Below, piece after piece: positions 45,857 to 56,616 of a DNA stretch of 64,000 nt. The stretch covers positions 1,302,001-1,366,000 of the forward strand of contig NC_079236.1 of NCBI RefSeq assembly GCF_028502605.1. Direction: 5' to 3'. Source of the stretch: Trichoderma breve (lineage: Eukaryota; Ascomycota; Sordariomycetes; Hypocreales; Hypocreaceae). The translations under genes and the position numbers were made by a program. Within the stretch, counting starts at the first letter, position 1. Each line of letters begins with the position of its first letter. The notes beneath the pieces were generated by a model. The model saw nothing but the letters and a program-made list of their open reading frames with translations. It ran no database searches and was not told the DNA's origin.

Positions 45857-46976
45857 GAGATGAAGTGGGCAGTTAATTAAAATTGTATATTAAAAGTCGC
45901 AACCTATACGCTCAGACTTGGAATCCTTCGAAGCTGCCTGAAGCCGGGGTTTGAGAGCAGACCGGGTTGATTTCAACTTCGTAGTCTGGAGGTGTAATTG
46001 ATGGTTAAAAACTCGACAGAAGCCCGAATTTCCACTCCCTCTCCGGTCGTATGTGGCAGTAGTTTTTGCCATTCCGACTTGCTATTGATGGGCGAAAACT
46101 CTTCTGTCTCGCATAATTGTTTGCTCCAGTGGAATAGTTGAATATTTTAATTTGGGTACTCTAGTCAGTGCTCCCGCAGATTTTGACAAATTTGGTAAAT
46201 GTTCGTAATGATCTTATCCAGACGTCTATTAGTGTAGGGTCTATGAGTTGCAAAATCTTTGCCGAAAGGGTTTGACTTCGTTCCTTACTCCAACTTCACC
46301 AAGACAAATTAAGAGGTATTTATATTAAATGGTGAGTTGTGATATATACCTAGTATAGATCTTGTTAATTACCCTCTCTAGTGACCCTCAAGGCACATAT
46401 GCATTCGCAATCTGCTTTGGGACTTTCCAAGAATATTCGGTTCAAGGAGCGAACACATCCACTGTATTCCGAACCTTCAGTCATGCTCATAATATAATTT
46501 TTTAGTGAAGGTATATGAAAAATGTAGAGACGTCTAGATAAAGCTGCACTTTTTGCCCGGTAAACTTGTTTTCTTTGCGGATTCTCTAGTTCAACCACTT
46601 CAGGGAACGCAAGGCTGTGGAAGTGCGCCTGGGCTAGAAGCCATTATACTATATGCCTTGCTATCCAATCAACATACTTCGGGTCATTGACTGCCACTTT
46701 TGTGACTCGATTTCGCCAATCACAATCATCGTTCGGCGCCCATCAAATCTGCCTAACAATGCCACAAATGCTGCCCAGTCTGTTGCCTATTCCCTGTTGA
46801 ATAAGAGATCCTACATTCGATTTTCGCAGTGGCTCGTCAGTTGTCTTACGTATTTGTTCATTTTGAACAGTTCATTTAACCAGACTACTGTACTATATCA
46901 GACTATAGCTATTTTTATCACTACTCATATCGCTAACCACTTCACCCAGGCAAATACAATTTATTCGCTGGGCAAA
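45857..46976. other. Intergenic region before the STAND relic
   Basis: A minus-strand frame at 46,365-46,598 (including RRLYIFHIPSLKNYI) looks protein-like but is unrecognised and has no start or partner exon. The last 200 bases are the leader of the STAND relic. Confidence 0.35.
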
Positions 46977-48976
46977 ATGGCAACGGTGCCTAATCCCGAT
47001 CCCACGCAAATGGCATTCTCAGAAGCCGTTCGCGAGTTCAAATCCAAGCTGAAAAACGAACAATTATAGGCGGAGATTATAAAAACCAAAACAATTGACG
47101 AGGTCTATGACGCAACGGACGCGCTTCAGGCTGAACAGGCGAAGCATGGACGACTTCGGCATCTTTCGAAAATTAAGCCATTTCTTGAAGGACTCCAAGG
47201 CTACGCAGATACCATCGATACATTTGTTCAAGTCAAACCAGATGTTCTTGCACTCATTTGGGGTCCCATCAAATTACTTATCCAATGGGCCGCTTCTCTA
47301 ACTCAATCCATTGATGCCCTTGTCAATACCGCAGCTGAGATTGGTGAACTGCTACCCGAATTCAAGCTCATGGCTGCCATGTTCGGCAACAATGAGCAAA
47401 TGAAGCTTGTGCTTGTCCTATTTTTCCAAGATATTCTGGACTTTTATGCCGTGGCTTTAAAGTTCTTTGGCTTGCCTCGTATGTTATTGACCCTGCGCAG
47501 TATATAAAGCGAACTGACGAGAGATCATTGCAGATTGGCGAGTGATGTTCGAGGCACTATGGCCTTCTCAGAAGGAAAAAATTAAAATTGTAATGGGTCA
47601 TATCGGACGACACACAAATTTGATGAGAAACAAAGTTCGCCTAGAGCACCTCAGAGAGGAGTATGAACACAGACAGCGAGCTTTCGACCATTTTGAAGCA
47701 ATACAGAAGAGTAATATGCGTCAAGAATACAACGTCATCAAGACTGACGTCTCCCCAAAGTTTTATGATGCTGAGCTGTATCGGATTCGGGGTCAGATCT
47801 GTAAGGGGACTGGCTGAAGCAAGCTAGTGATTTCAAGAAGTGGTTAAATGGAGACGATGATTCAACGCGGATATTATGGCTGTGCGGTATTCCTGGAGCA
47901 GGTTCGCCATCCCAATTTTCTTGTTCCCACTACATTAAAATGTGTTTACAAAGTGAATAGAAAAGACTCATCTAGCCGCTATGGCAATCAACTTTGCCAT
48001 ATCGACCAGAACTATATTCGCTTTTCTCAGCCACGCTAGCAGTAGCAGCACCACGGCCTTGACAATTGTACATTCTCTAATATTCCAGTTGACTTCGGAT
48101 GACGAAGGTCTTCAGGCGATTGTTTGTGGTTCAAATCGAGAAAACATTAAAAACAGCCTTGATGTCGCTATTGAGTTTCTACAAACGCTGCTTAACTCCA
48201 CCGGCCTCTTGAGCATCATCATTGACGGAGTTGATGAGATTGACCTCTCCGAACGAGAGAAACTACTAAAGAAACTTTTTGATACATCTACGGCCTGCAA
48301 GAAAACTCTTATATTAATAAGCAGTCGAGCAGAACACGATATCTCAACAATCCTAGGTCCAATATCAGCAACAATCCGAGTAGATACACACAATGCTGCA
48401 AGCATCCAGATATTTGTTGACGACTGGGCTCAAACGTGGTTTTCGGCTCATGATTTTCTATGCGAAGACAGATCCGAGATCGAAGACCTCCTCGCGCCGC
48501 TTTCTTTAAAAGCAAAAGGTATTTTCAATACTTCCCTTATTGCAAGCCATCACTTACTTCCCAGTAGGGATGTTTCTTTACGCCAAGATCATGTTGCGCA
48601 GCATAGAGGAACTTGACAACCTAGATGAGATCCGCAACGGGCTCAAAGTACCTCCCAAAGACCTAGATGAAGCGTACGGAAGCTCAGCTGCTATAAACAA
48701 CCAGAAAGCTGATAAATCTATAGATATGGGAGACTGTTTGAGAAAATCGATCGCAAGTCTGAAATTGTGAAAAAGAAGTGCCGACTTGTCCTTGGCTGGA
48801 TCAGCTGCTCACCAACACCTTTGACGTTGTTAGAGCTAGAGCAAGCTTTAGTAATGACTATCAGCAACGCATCTAGAGTGTCCTCGCCACTGAATTTTGT
48901 CCGCCTTTGTGGTCCCATTGTCGAAGTTGTGGAGGACAGCATTCAGTTTGTACATTTCATACACCTCCACTGGTGA
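46977..48976 (+). pseudogene. Disabled STAND/NACHT signalling protein, 3'-truncated
   Basis: The frame starts MATVPNPDPTQMAF and follows the usual fungal plan: an N-terminal helical domain (SKIKPFLEGLQGYADTIDTF, then VKPDVLALIWGPIKLLIQWA), a P-loop region, a Walker B-like LLSIIIDGVDEID, and KAKGMFLYAKIMLRSIEEL. Introns are at 47479-47532, 47902-47960, 48519-48567 and 48674-48723; splicing the last restores DEAYGRLFEKIDRKSEI. Damage is multiple. A TAG lies at 47067-47069 between NEQL and AEIIK. A frameshift lies near 47,813, just before LKQASDFKKWLNG. The P-loop reads GIPGAEKT in place of the canonical GIPGAGKT. The frame dies after EDSIQFVHF, where a VKEYL-like block and the C-terminal repeats are expected. 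It cannot make a normal NTPase. Confidence 0.75.
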
Positions 48977-49020
48977 TGTCGCACGATATGTCTTACTCTT
49001 TTAATGTGGACTTGAGGCGA
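48977..49020. other. Junction of two truncated, convergent gene fragments
   Basis: The STAND relic loses its frame at 48,976 and the SNF2-like fragment ends at its stop at 49,021 on the other strand. Neither gene's normal continuation appears beyond this point, so a rearrangement breakpoint close by is likely. Confidence 0.45.
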
Positions 49021-50233
49021 CTACTCAGCTCTATACTTGTCCTCAAAATCTGTAATTTCGCTAGCTTCATCAAAGAGTCTCATGAATCGACCTTTGTTTG
49101 ATGCGCTAAGCAAATCTGATTCCATCTTCCGGTCGCATCTTGTTGCGGAGTCGTCTTCCAGCGTCGGCAATTGGGACCCTGGACGAAGCAGATAATGAGG
49201 GTTGCAATACTGCATACTGCTATCATACTCTGAAGGCGATGGATGTTGAAAATAGAAACCAGCATTTCCAAGAATATTCCCGATGGTATATTGGTCAGTA
49301 GCAAGCCCATACAAGACAATTCGGACCAGGCAATCGACTGGCGAACGAAAAGTTTGAAACTCTTTCTTTGAAGTTTTTTTTTTCTCGAATTTGTCGTGGT
49401 TACCAGTTTTGCATCGGCTTTAATTGTAAACTCCCGGAAAATCTTAGCCAAGGTAGCATTGTTGATAATACCGGCGTATCTTTGTGTATCTTGAGATGAG
49501 AGCTTTACTTTTGTTTCGAGGGCCTCGAGGGTCACTGGAGCATGTGTCGCGCCTTTATGGCCTTCAAAGGAAGATGTCGCAGTCGCTATGATCTGCGAAA
49601 TGCTAAGAATTGGGTTCAAGGTTCACAAGGGCATGAGAGGCATAACATACAATGCCGAAACAAGTATCAGGCTCCGATGGTTCAACTATTGCGGGTACAT
49701 TCACCGCTGTTGAATTGATGTTGCAAGTATCCGGACTGGCTGTGATTACATAAATTGAATGATAAGAAAGTTATACACTAGGCTCGGCCCTTGATGACTT
49801 AGGTACTTGACATGATGTCCTCTTGGATGGAACAAAGCGTTGCGTCACTACCCGTATCCATTTGATCTTCAAACGAGGATATATCAGTGACTTCAGCCGT
49901 TTCAACAGAGATGTTGATGTCGAAATTTGGATCGATGTTCGGATCGAAGTTTGCACCAATGTTCAGATCGAAATTCGGGGCAATATTCAGATCGAAGTTG
50001 ATATCGACATTTAGATCGAAGTTGATATAGACATTTGGATCGATAGTGTAGGTTTGGAACCCTGCTGAAAGTAGTGAACTCTCACTCAGGCTATACTGTG
50101 GTTGTAAACAAGCACGTTTAGATGCCACATGACCGCTATCATCGAACTCATCTAGATCGAGATTATGTTTCGCTGTGTGAGTGGTGTGTAGTTTCTGTAC
50201 ATGTATATGTTGTGTCGGATCGTAAGGTTCCAT
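49021..50233 (-). pseudogene. N-terminal fragment of an HLTF-like SNF2 helicase, no helicase domain
   Basis: Exons 50233-49807 and 49739-49651 join in phase, and exon 3 starts at 49592. Part 1 is an acidic Asn/Asp-rich region with repeated NFDLNI units. Part 2 reads PSEPDTCFGI and then IIATATSSFEG. Part 3, after a frame change in a run of ten A (minus strand, 49,374-49,383), reads IVLYGLATDQYTIGNIL, FYFQHPSPSEYD, CNPHYLLRPGSQLP and FMRLFDEASE, and stops at 49,021. These blocks in this order match, from family memory, the region that precedes the helicase in fungal HLTF/RAD5-like SNF2 proteins. The helicase itself is missing. One extra A in the run would restore the frame. A standalone regulator is possible; a truncated copy is more likely. 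Confidence 0.6.
49900..50045 (-). repeat. Imperfect coding repeat (NFDLNI units)
   Basis: About eight diverged copies encode xxFDLNx/xxFDPNx in the N-terminus of the SNF2-like fragment. On the plus strand the shared core is GATCGAA(G/A)TT. Confidence 0.75.
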
Positions 50234-50325
50234 TGTACTATACCGTCACGGCGAAATGGCTACTAGGTTGGCAGGTAGAAGGATATTGAAGAAGAACAAA
50301 AAGTTTCAACTGCGACACCACGCTG

Positions 50326-50353
50326 TTTTTTTTTTTTTTTTTTTTTTTTTTTT
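50326..50353. repeat. 28-nt poly(T) run
   Basis: An uninterrupted run of 28 T on the plus strand, about 95 nt upstream of the SNF2-like fragment start. It is longer than any other homopolymer I saw in the window. No retroelement body or target-site duplication was identified next to it. Confidence 0.85.
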
Positions 50354-51980
50354 GTTCCTTACAGCACAGCCTACAACCTACATGCAAGCACAGCCTAACT
50401 ATAAGCCTGTGACACAACCTCACCGGCATGAAAAACATGTAAATTGGGAGTCTATGGTGTTTCATTGGTCAATTTATGCATAGGTAGGTACTTGATGAGT
50501 TGGCAGGCGACGGCGGCTCCAGAATTGTTTTCAGGCGTCGCCCCCCAAACCCTTCGAAACATATTAGGGATTTGAGGTTTGCTGAAATGACGAATATCTC
50601 CTACGGCTAGATCATCATTGCACAATCTTGATTAAATGAAAATATATGGATGAATATTTTACTCATACGATGGTGATGATAGCTGAAATCATGTAGCTAC
50701 ATGTACATGGTACATACATGTATTGTTGGCCGATTTGGGAGCCGCATAATATTCTGTCATGCATTGCCAGCACACATCAAGGTTCCTGCTTATGGCTAAT
50801 CGATAGGTATAGAGTGGTGGAAAGCAATCAACGAAATATTACCTGGGTAATGATATTTCCGATTATTTAATTATAGTAATATTATACATACTAAAACGAG
50901 AAACATACGAGATAGAATCCCATTCCTATTTCTTGACGATGCTGCCATCTTGTGTCAATTAAAGTGTTACTGCATGGACGTTCTACTGCATTTAAAGCTT
51001 GTCAATGGAGTTGGATTAAAGCTACCGAAGAAGGTCTCACGTATAATTCATTAAAGATATAAAATTCAAGTGACTTTCAGAGTATGATACTTCTTTCAAG
51101 GTTGCCCTTTAAAAAGCAGACGCAGTCCCGGGTAGGATATACCTGTTGGGCTGTAAATCATCACCATTTACATGTGTTCAGGAGACAACACGTATGCACT
51201 GGGTCCCCTTGTGGAGCAGGCGTTCATCATCTCCGCAGGCAGGGTGGCCTTATCTTGATTCATGTTTGCGAATTCTCCGTAACACAATTTCGGTGGCCAG
51301 TGAATTTTGGATCATGAACGCCGGTTATAAGCGATTCATGTATCGTAGTGGCGGATTATCTGGAGGCGGGATCTGCACATTTGTGGGATCTTGACCACGC
51401 GGCGTCACAGGTACTGATTCTAGAATCGAAATCAATGCATCTATTTCTCTTGGCTGTTAGATAGAGTAGGTGCTACCATCAATACTATGACTACACGCAT
51501 ATATCCATCATGCCCTTTTCTGCATGGCGTTGAATTCACTGATATATCCAGTTCAGTCCATCTGTTTTACCCCTCAGACGCGGCTCGTTTGGCTCCCCCA
51601 CTTGGGTCTCTTGTTTCTTGTTTCCCCTGTTACAGTGACGTCTCCAGCGTGTCTCCTCTCTAAAGCAGCTAGTGCGGGGCGTCTCGTCTCCCTGGGGCCG
51701 GTTCCGTTGGACTAGGGGAGGGGCATGAGCTGCTCCGGTCGGCACGAGCATGAACCTGTAGCTCGACGATCGACGGCCGTGTCATCTGTTCTTCCTTTTC
51801 CATTCTCTAACCTGTACGGGCCATCACTCTTTCGTTTGGCAATCTGTTATCCTGAGTGCCGTGCGGTCGGGCATCGACAGAATCATCTCTCGCTTATCTC
51901 GATTCACCATCTCTACGAGCACCTACCCGCCTTGCTGCCGATTATCTCCCCGTCTCCCCAATCTCACAGACTCCCCAATC
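50354..51980. other. Intergenic region and leader of the YBP1-like gene
   Basis: The proximal part is AT-rich accessory sequence with a palindromic patch rich in ACATGTA around 50,694-50,720. The distal part (after about 51,550) is pyrimidine-rich and GC-richer, like the 5' UTR and promoter of a conserved gene. A 5' UTR intron is possible. No exon is supported. Confidence 0.45.
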
Positions 51981-53942
51981 ATGGCATCAACCGAGGAAAT
52001 TGTTCGGCGGCTCCAGGAGTCTCGCCCGCCTGCAACAGACGCCGCCACCTACCTCACCATTGTCGAAATGTCCTTGTCTCCAGAGATCCTGCCTGCGCTG
52101 CAGGAGATCCTGGAGGACGTCCCATTGACCACTGAAATCGGCTGGGACATGGTTGATATGCTAATCCCCATCCCTGGCAGTGAAGAATGCCTAGAGAGTA
52201 TTGCGCGTCTGGGTAACCCACGAGAGGTCATTCTGAAAGTGCTCGAGGTCATGGAGAAAACCACGGCCGCGGGAGAAGAGGGTGATGAAGATGAGGAAGA
52301 GGAAGAGGAAGGAGCGGGAGAAGAGAAAGCGGAAGGCTCCAAAGCCATCACCACAAAAGGCGAAACAAAAGCTGTCAGGCACTTTGTCACACTCTGTGGA
52401 ATGTTGGGGATTCTACTCAAACGGCTCCAGGTCAAGGCCCCATCGCGATTTCTACATACTGCGCTCGAAACAGTACAGAGATGCTATGATGCTACAAGCG
52501 CAGCATCTACGGCCGCAGTCATTTCTCTGGTTCAGTCTCTTGCGCGCAAGACGCGGCCTCCGTTGCCCTCGCGGAAATCGAGCATCAAGCTTGATACGCC
52601 ATTCCAAGACAGTGATCCGGCAAAACAGGCGCCAGACCCGGAAGCAGAGCGCTCAGATATTCTAAACAAAGATGAGCCGCAGCTAATGACCAGCTTACTG
52701 CAATCATTCATCACCTGCGTTATTGAGGCATATGTCAACTCCAACAGTATAGAATGGGCCTCAAGAATGCTCGAATACACCTACCCGGAGCGTATAGTGC
52801 CTGGCCGAAAGACTATGATTCAAACATTCAAGGAAGTGGTGGAGCTTCAAGCAAAGGATGCTCTAGTAGGGCAACTGGTGGTGAGTATTGTTCCTAAAGC
52901 TGTCGTGGACATCAGATGAAAATATTGGGTATTGAAAAAGGAAGCTAACGAGAATGCATAGGCTCTTGCTAGTGACCTGGGCTTATCGAAACTGGCCCCT
53001 TTCAAGGTAAAAGAGTATCTAGAAGGTCCTATACATCGGGCACCTCTCTCTATCGATTTTGATCCTCAGCAGCCGGAGCAACTACATTTGTCAACGGGCG
53101 GCTTGGTGTGTCTGAATGCTTACTGGATGTTTGCTGCCGACGTATTTGATGCGGATCGTGGCGGTCCAGATGGGGATCTCCTCCCACAATACATGCTACC
53201 AGATCATCAAGTCTTGTTGCAAAGCTTTCTGGGCGATGAATCTCAGGGGCAAATTGTTTCCAACCCCGGAACAATTGAGGCCCTAGTCGTAATGGCCATC
53301 TGGCTTGACGGCCGAAAAGCAATCGCAAACCCCAAAGGCGCTGAGACTACTACAGGATTCATGCCCTACCACCATCTCTTAACTCTCATTTCCGTCTTCC
53401 ACCCCAACATTCGAGTTCGCAATGCTGCAACCGTTGTAGCAGGCTCTATTTTGCACTCAGATCCCGAAGAAGAAGACCGACTGGCCATTCTGGAAGATCT
53501 ACTGGAAAGCTGCATCTTCTCGTCCCTGCAAGCATGTGCAGTCTCCTGGCTACGAGAGGAAATCATTGCGGCCAAAAAAGCCGGGTCAAAGGGCCGCTTC
53601 GCCGGCCCAGAATGCTTCGAGACCATTCAATACACCCTGTTCCCAGATCTGTCACATCTCAAGCAGGCTGATGCTTCTACGTTACTCGACTTCTGGGCTC
53701 AGAGTGCGCCCTTCCACTTACAAGTTGCCAACTTTGCGCTCTTTTTGTTTGGCGAAGACTACAAGAGTCTGGCTCCCGTCGGCATGGCTGCAGCTATTGA
53801 GCACCGCTACGTTGAGCCATTGGTATATGCTGCGAAGACGTTGGAGAAGGCTGCTGGTGCAAAGGAGGTGGAGATTGACGGGGAGGGTCTGATGCAGCTT
53901 GGCATCCTGACGGATACGCTGAGTCGGGTACCCCTACAGTAA
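51981..53942 (+). CDS. YAP1-binding protein/Alf4/glomulin family protein
   Basis: A helical-repeat protein of about 626 residues in the family that includes yeast Ybp1/Ybp2, fission-yeast Alf4-like proteins and glomulin. Yeast Ybp1 helps Yap1 sense peroxide. The two exons, 51981-52880 and 52962-53942, are joined in phase by an intron with donor GTGAGT and branch GCTAACG. The start is the first ATG (MASTEEIVRRLQESRP); the frame remains open upstream without another ATG. Visible parts are repeated amphipathic helices (WDMVDMLIPIPGSEECLESI, HFVTLCGMLGILLKRLQV), an acidic Glu-rich insert near residue 100, and NAYWMFAADVFDADRGGPDG in exon 2. No catalytic motif is present. It probably assists oxidative-stress signalling or a ubiquitin/kinetochore scaffold. 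Confidence 0.8.
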
Positions 53943-54332
53943 AAACCAGGCTGTAGTATTTAAAAGCAGAGCATGGAGGAGGGATACCAAGTAACCAAAA
54001 TATTGCAGTGATTGAAGTAAAGAGGAGCATCCCTGAGTCTGCCGGATCAGACGGGTACATGGCCATTCACATCTCGACTGAATAGTGTCTCATTTGATCA
54101 GTAAATATGTAAAAGCTCAGAAAAATGCTTGAGCGATGAAATCTGATTTCAGGATTATGCGTGGCTGCGCGTTCTATGTGATAGTAATGCCAAATATACC
54201 TGCTGCGTACGTTTCCCCTTTTGTACTCGTTTGTCGTGTGAAAGTTGAAAGAAATAAAAGATCCAGTCGTCGTTATCCTATTCCTCTCAACAGAGTGATG
54301 AATCAAAAATATGTATGGTAGTAGGCTCCCCT

Positions 54333-55442
54333 TTATCGTCGACGGTCCCGGTCATGGTCGCGATGCCGGTCCCTATGCCTATCGTGGTCCCGATCTCTGT
54401 CGCGATGTCTATCCCTATCCCGATAATCTCGATCCCGATCCCTGTCCCTCTCCCTCTCTCTGTATTTGTCCCTCTCACGATCGCGCTCCCTCTCCCTCTC
54501 ACGTTTATAGCTGTCTTCACGTCCCCTGCCTTCCTTTCGTTTGCTTTCCTCTCTCCGGTAATCATTCAGCCGTGGTCTGGACTTCTTGCCGTTTTGATTC
54601 CACCCGCCGAGATCTTCCTCTTCCTTGAGCTCCTTGGCGCCAAGGCCAAGTCGGTTCTGTCGCCTCTTGACTTGTTTGACAGGAGGGCCGCGAGCCTCGC
54701 CGTTCCAGCCCATGCCGCGGAGGAGAGCGGCGCCAAACTCTTCGACGGGCATGTCTTCGTAGTCTTGTAGGGTGGATACCGCGCCGGAGGATTCGACGTC
54801 GCGGCGATAGGCATTGTCTTCTGTTGCAGGTGCAGTGCTGATGACCTTTTGTTCTTTGAATGTTTTGCCAAGCAGGGCATCCATAGCCTCGTCATCGGCA
54901 GTCCGCTCGACTGGTGGTGTATCTTTGCTGTCTTGGTCTGCTTCTCGCATTTCGTCGTCGCTGGGCTGTGCGCTTGGCTCCGATACCACCACGTCCTCCG
55001 ACACTGCGCTCTTTTCCTTGACCGTCAATCCCCATTTCAGCGGTGTGTCCTGATCGGCAGGCTCCGTCTCAGTTGTAACGGCGTTTTGCTGAGCTCTGGC
55101 CTCTTCTGGAAGTAGATTTTTCGATCCCTTTTGACTCTTCAACTCGTCCTTCCAGCTCCGGTTCGGTTGCCGTGCAATGACGTACTCCTTCTTCTCCTCC
55201 TTGTGTCGCTTTCGTTTCGTCTCTGCGCCTTCTGCACCGAATCCTGTGATGGCCTCATGACGCCCTCGGTGGCGGTCATCTTCGGAATCTGAGGTATCGG
55301 ATTCGCCTCCCCCCAAGGCGTGGGAGCGCGGCCGCTTCCCTAGACTCGATGACGGTTGCGCGCGGGACTGTTTCGCTATTGATGCTGAATTGCTGCCTCC
55401 GCCAAACTTGATGGCTATGCGACCTTTGTTCTGGTCAGACAT
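54333..55442 (-). CDS. spp2: Pre-mRNA splicing factor SPP2-type G-patch protein
   Basis: A nuclear spliceosome protein that recruits and activates the DEAH helicase Prp2. It has a single exon of 369 residues starting MSDQNKGRIAIKFGG at the ATG at 55442; upstream frame without ATG is not used. An N-terminal basic/Ser-rich part precedes KEEKKEYVIARQPNRSWKD. The SPP2 hallmark MPVEEFGAALLRGMGWNGEA is the G-patch segment (about residues 230-250), followed by RRQNRLGLGAKEL. The tail is a long RD/RE/RH dipeptide array, an RS-like region that often extends fungal SPP2/GPKOW orthologues. It is transcribed away from EAF1 from a shared region of about 1.2 kb. Confidence 0.9.
   Translation of the reverse strand: MSDQNKGRIAIKFGGGSNSASIAKQSRAQPSSSLGKRPRSHALGGGESDTSDSEDDRHRGRHEAITGFGAEGAETKRKRHKEEKKEYVIARQPNRSWKDELKSQKGSKNLLPEEARAQQNAVTTETEPADQDTPLKWGLTVKEKSAVSEDVVVSEPSAQPSDDEMREADQDSKDTPPVERTADDEAMDALLGKTFKEQKVISTAPATEDNAYRRDVESSGAVSTLQDYEDMPVEEFGAALLRGMGWNGEARGPPVKQVKRRQNRLGLGAKELKEEEDLGGWNQNGKKSRPRLNDYRREESKRKEGRGREDSYKRERERERDRERDKYRERERDRDRDRDYRDRDRHRDRDRDHDRHRDRHRDHDRDRRR
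54336..54560 (-). repeat. Arg-Asp/Arg-Glu dipeptide-coding repeat of SPP2
   Basis: Degenerate hexanucleotide-like units (CGGGAC/CGAGAG/CGCGAC) encode an alternating charged C-terminus. They probably arose by slippage and are kept as a low-complexity nuclear targeting or interaction tail. Confidence 0.8.
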
Positions 55443-56616
55443 AACGCGTAAAATCCTGCAGGATGCTGTCTGTGAAAGGTTTATGTACCTTGAGGCCGTG
55501 ACAGAAGCGTGCTTCAATATTTGGCGGCTCAAAATGATGACTTTGACAAAAAGGTACTTGGTGCCTACTAATGGTACGTATCGCAGGCTAAAAAGCGTTA
55601 GGGCGAAATCAGGAGGTACTTTCGCTTTGTATTTTTTCACGAGTCGGACAGAAAAAATTGAAGCCGCAATCAGGAGTGGGGGCGCGTGTGTGGCTGCAAG
55701 GGAGGAAAAAACAGAGTTGATGAGGCGTCGAGATGAATTGGCCAAAGCTTCCATCACATTATTGATACTAAGCAGCAGATCTAACATTAATTCTGCCACC
55801 TCGAAATGTGGAGGAATGAGTTTCCCATTACATCCGCAAATCCACCGTGAAGGTAGCAGTTAATGTGCGCGGATTGTTAGACATAGGCATCACCCCAGAG
55901 CTTATTCATTGATGCCAGAGTTTATTTCTCCCATATCGTTGTTGACGCCTAACTGCTAAAACCCACTAGGGGAGAAAAAAAGGTCGCAGATGGATCCCTA
56001 ATGCGTGCAGATGCAAAGGGACCTGGAGTCAATTCTAGGCATCTAAACAGTATGGATGGATGATCCTTGGAGAGGTTAGGCATCGCCTTAGATAGGGGTC
56101 CTCGGAATAGCATCTTCTCGATTCATTAGGTGTTTTACAGTTGTATAAGCGTCCTAGTGAGAACTCGATGCCGCAGCAATGACCTGCAAATGACAGCACA
56201 ACAAAGCGGTGATGCACCGTGCCTGAAAATCTCTACCCAACTGTGCACTAGGCGCTCAGGGCGTCTGCTCTGCACCGTCTTCGTTAGCGGAGCGCCTAGC
56301 CAGTGCCCAGCCAACGCCCGCCAACCGCTGTTAACGGCTAGCGCACCCCATACAGTGCCAACAGGTATCCGCCCGGGCCCAACTGGCTGCACTCCGCCAG
56401 CTCCAGCGCTCCCCCCCGGCCAAACTCCCCCCAAGACAGAGTTTGACTGCCCTCGCACCGACTGGCGACACGCTCAACCGGCCAGAAGATCCGTCAAAAC
56501 GGCCACCACCACGCAATTTCCATCGCCGTGCATCTCGAGCCTCATCTCAGACGACGTCTCTGGCTATCCTCCGACATCCGTTTCGCCTGTAAACGGATGT
56601 CGCTCCCGCCGATGCT
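55443..56616. other. Divergent promoter region SPP2-EAF1
   Basis: Contains the leaders of both genes. An inverted repeat (TAGGCGCTC at 56249-56257 and GAGCGCCTA at 56290-56298, 32-nt loop) lies 320-370 nt before EAF1. The part near 56,280-56,420 is C-rich. No exon is supported. Confidence 0.5.

Noticed and set aside
48661..48776. Frameshift in the STAND relic near 48,700
   Set aside because: An ordinary intron (48,674-48,723) restores DEAYGRLFEKIDRKSEI, so it is not damage.
51861..51980. Earlier start for the YBP1-like protein
   Set aside because: The upstream frame has no ATG; the first ATG at 51,981 begins the conserved part.
54336..54560. CRISPR-like regular short repeats
   Set aside because: They are degenerate codon repeats for an RD-rich tail with no spacers, in a eukaryotic gene.
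54443..55799. Upstream extension of SPP2 to 55,799
   Set aside because: The region 55,443-55,799 is merely open frame; the SPP2-like start MSDQNKGRIAIKFGG is at the ATG at 55,442.
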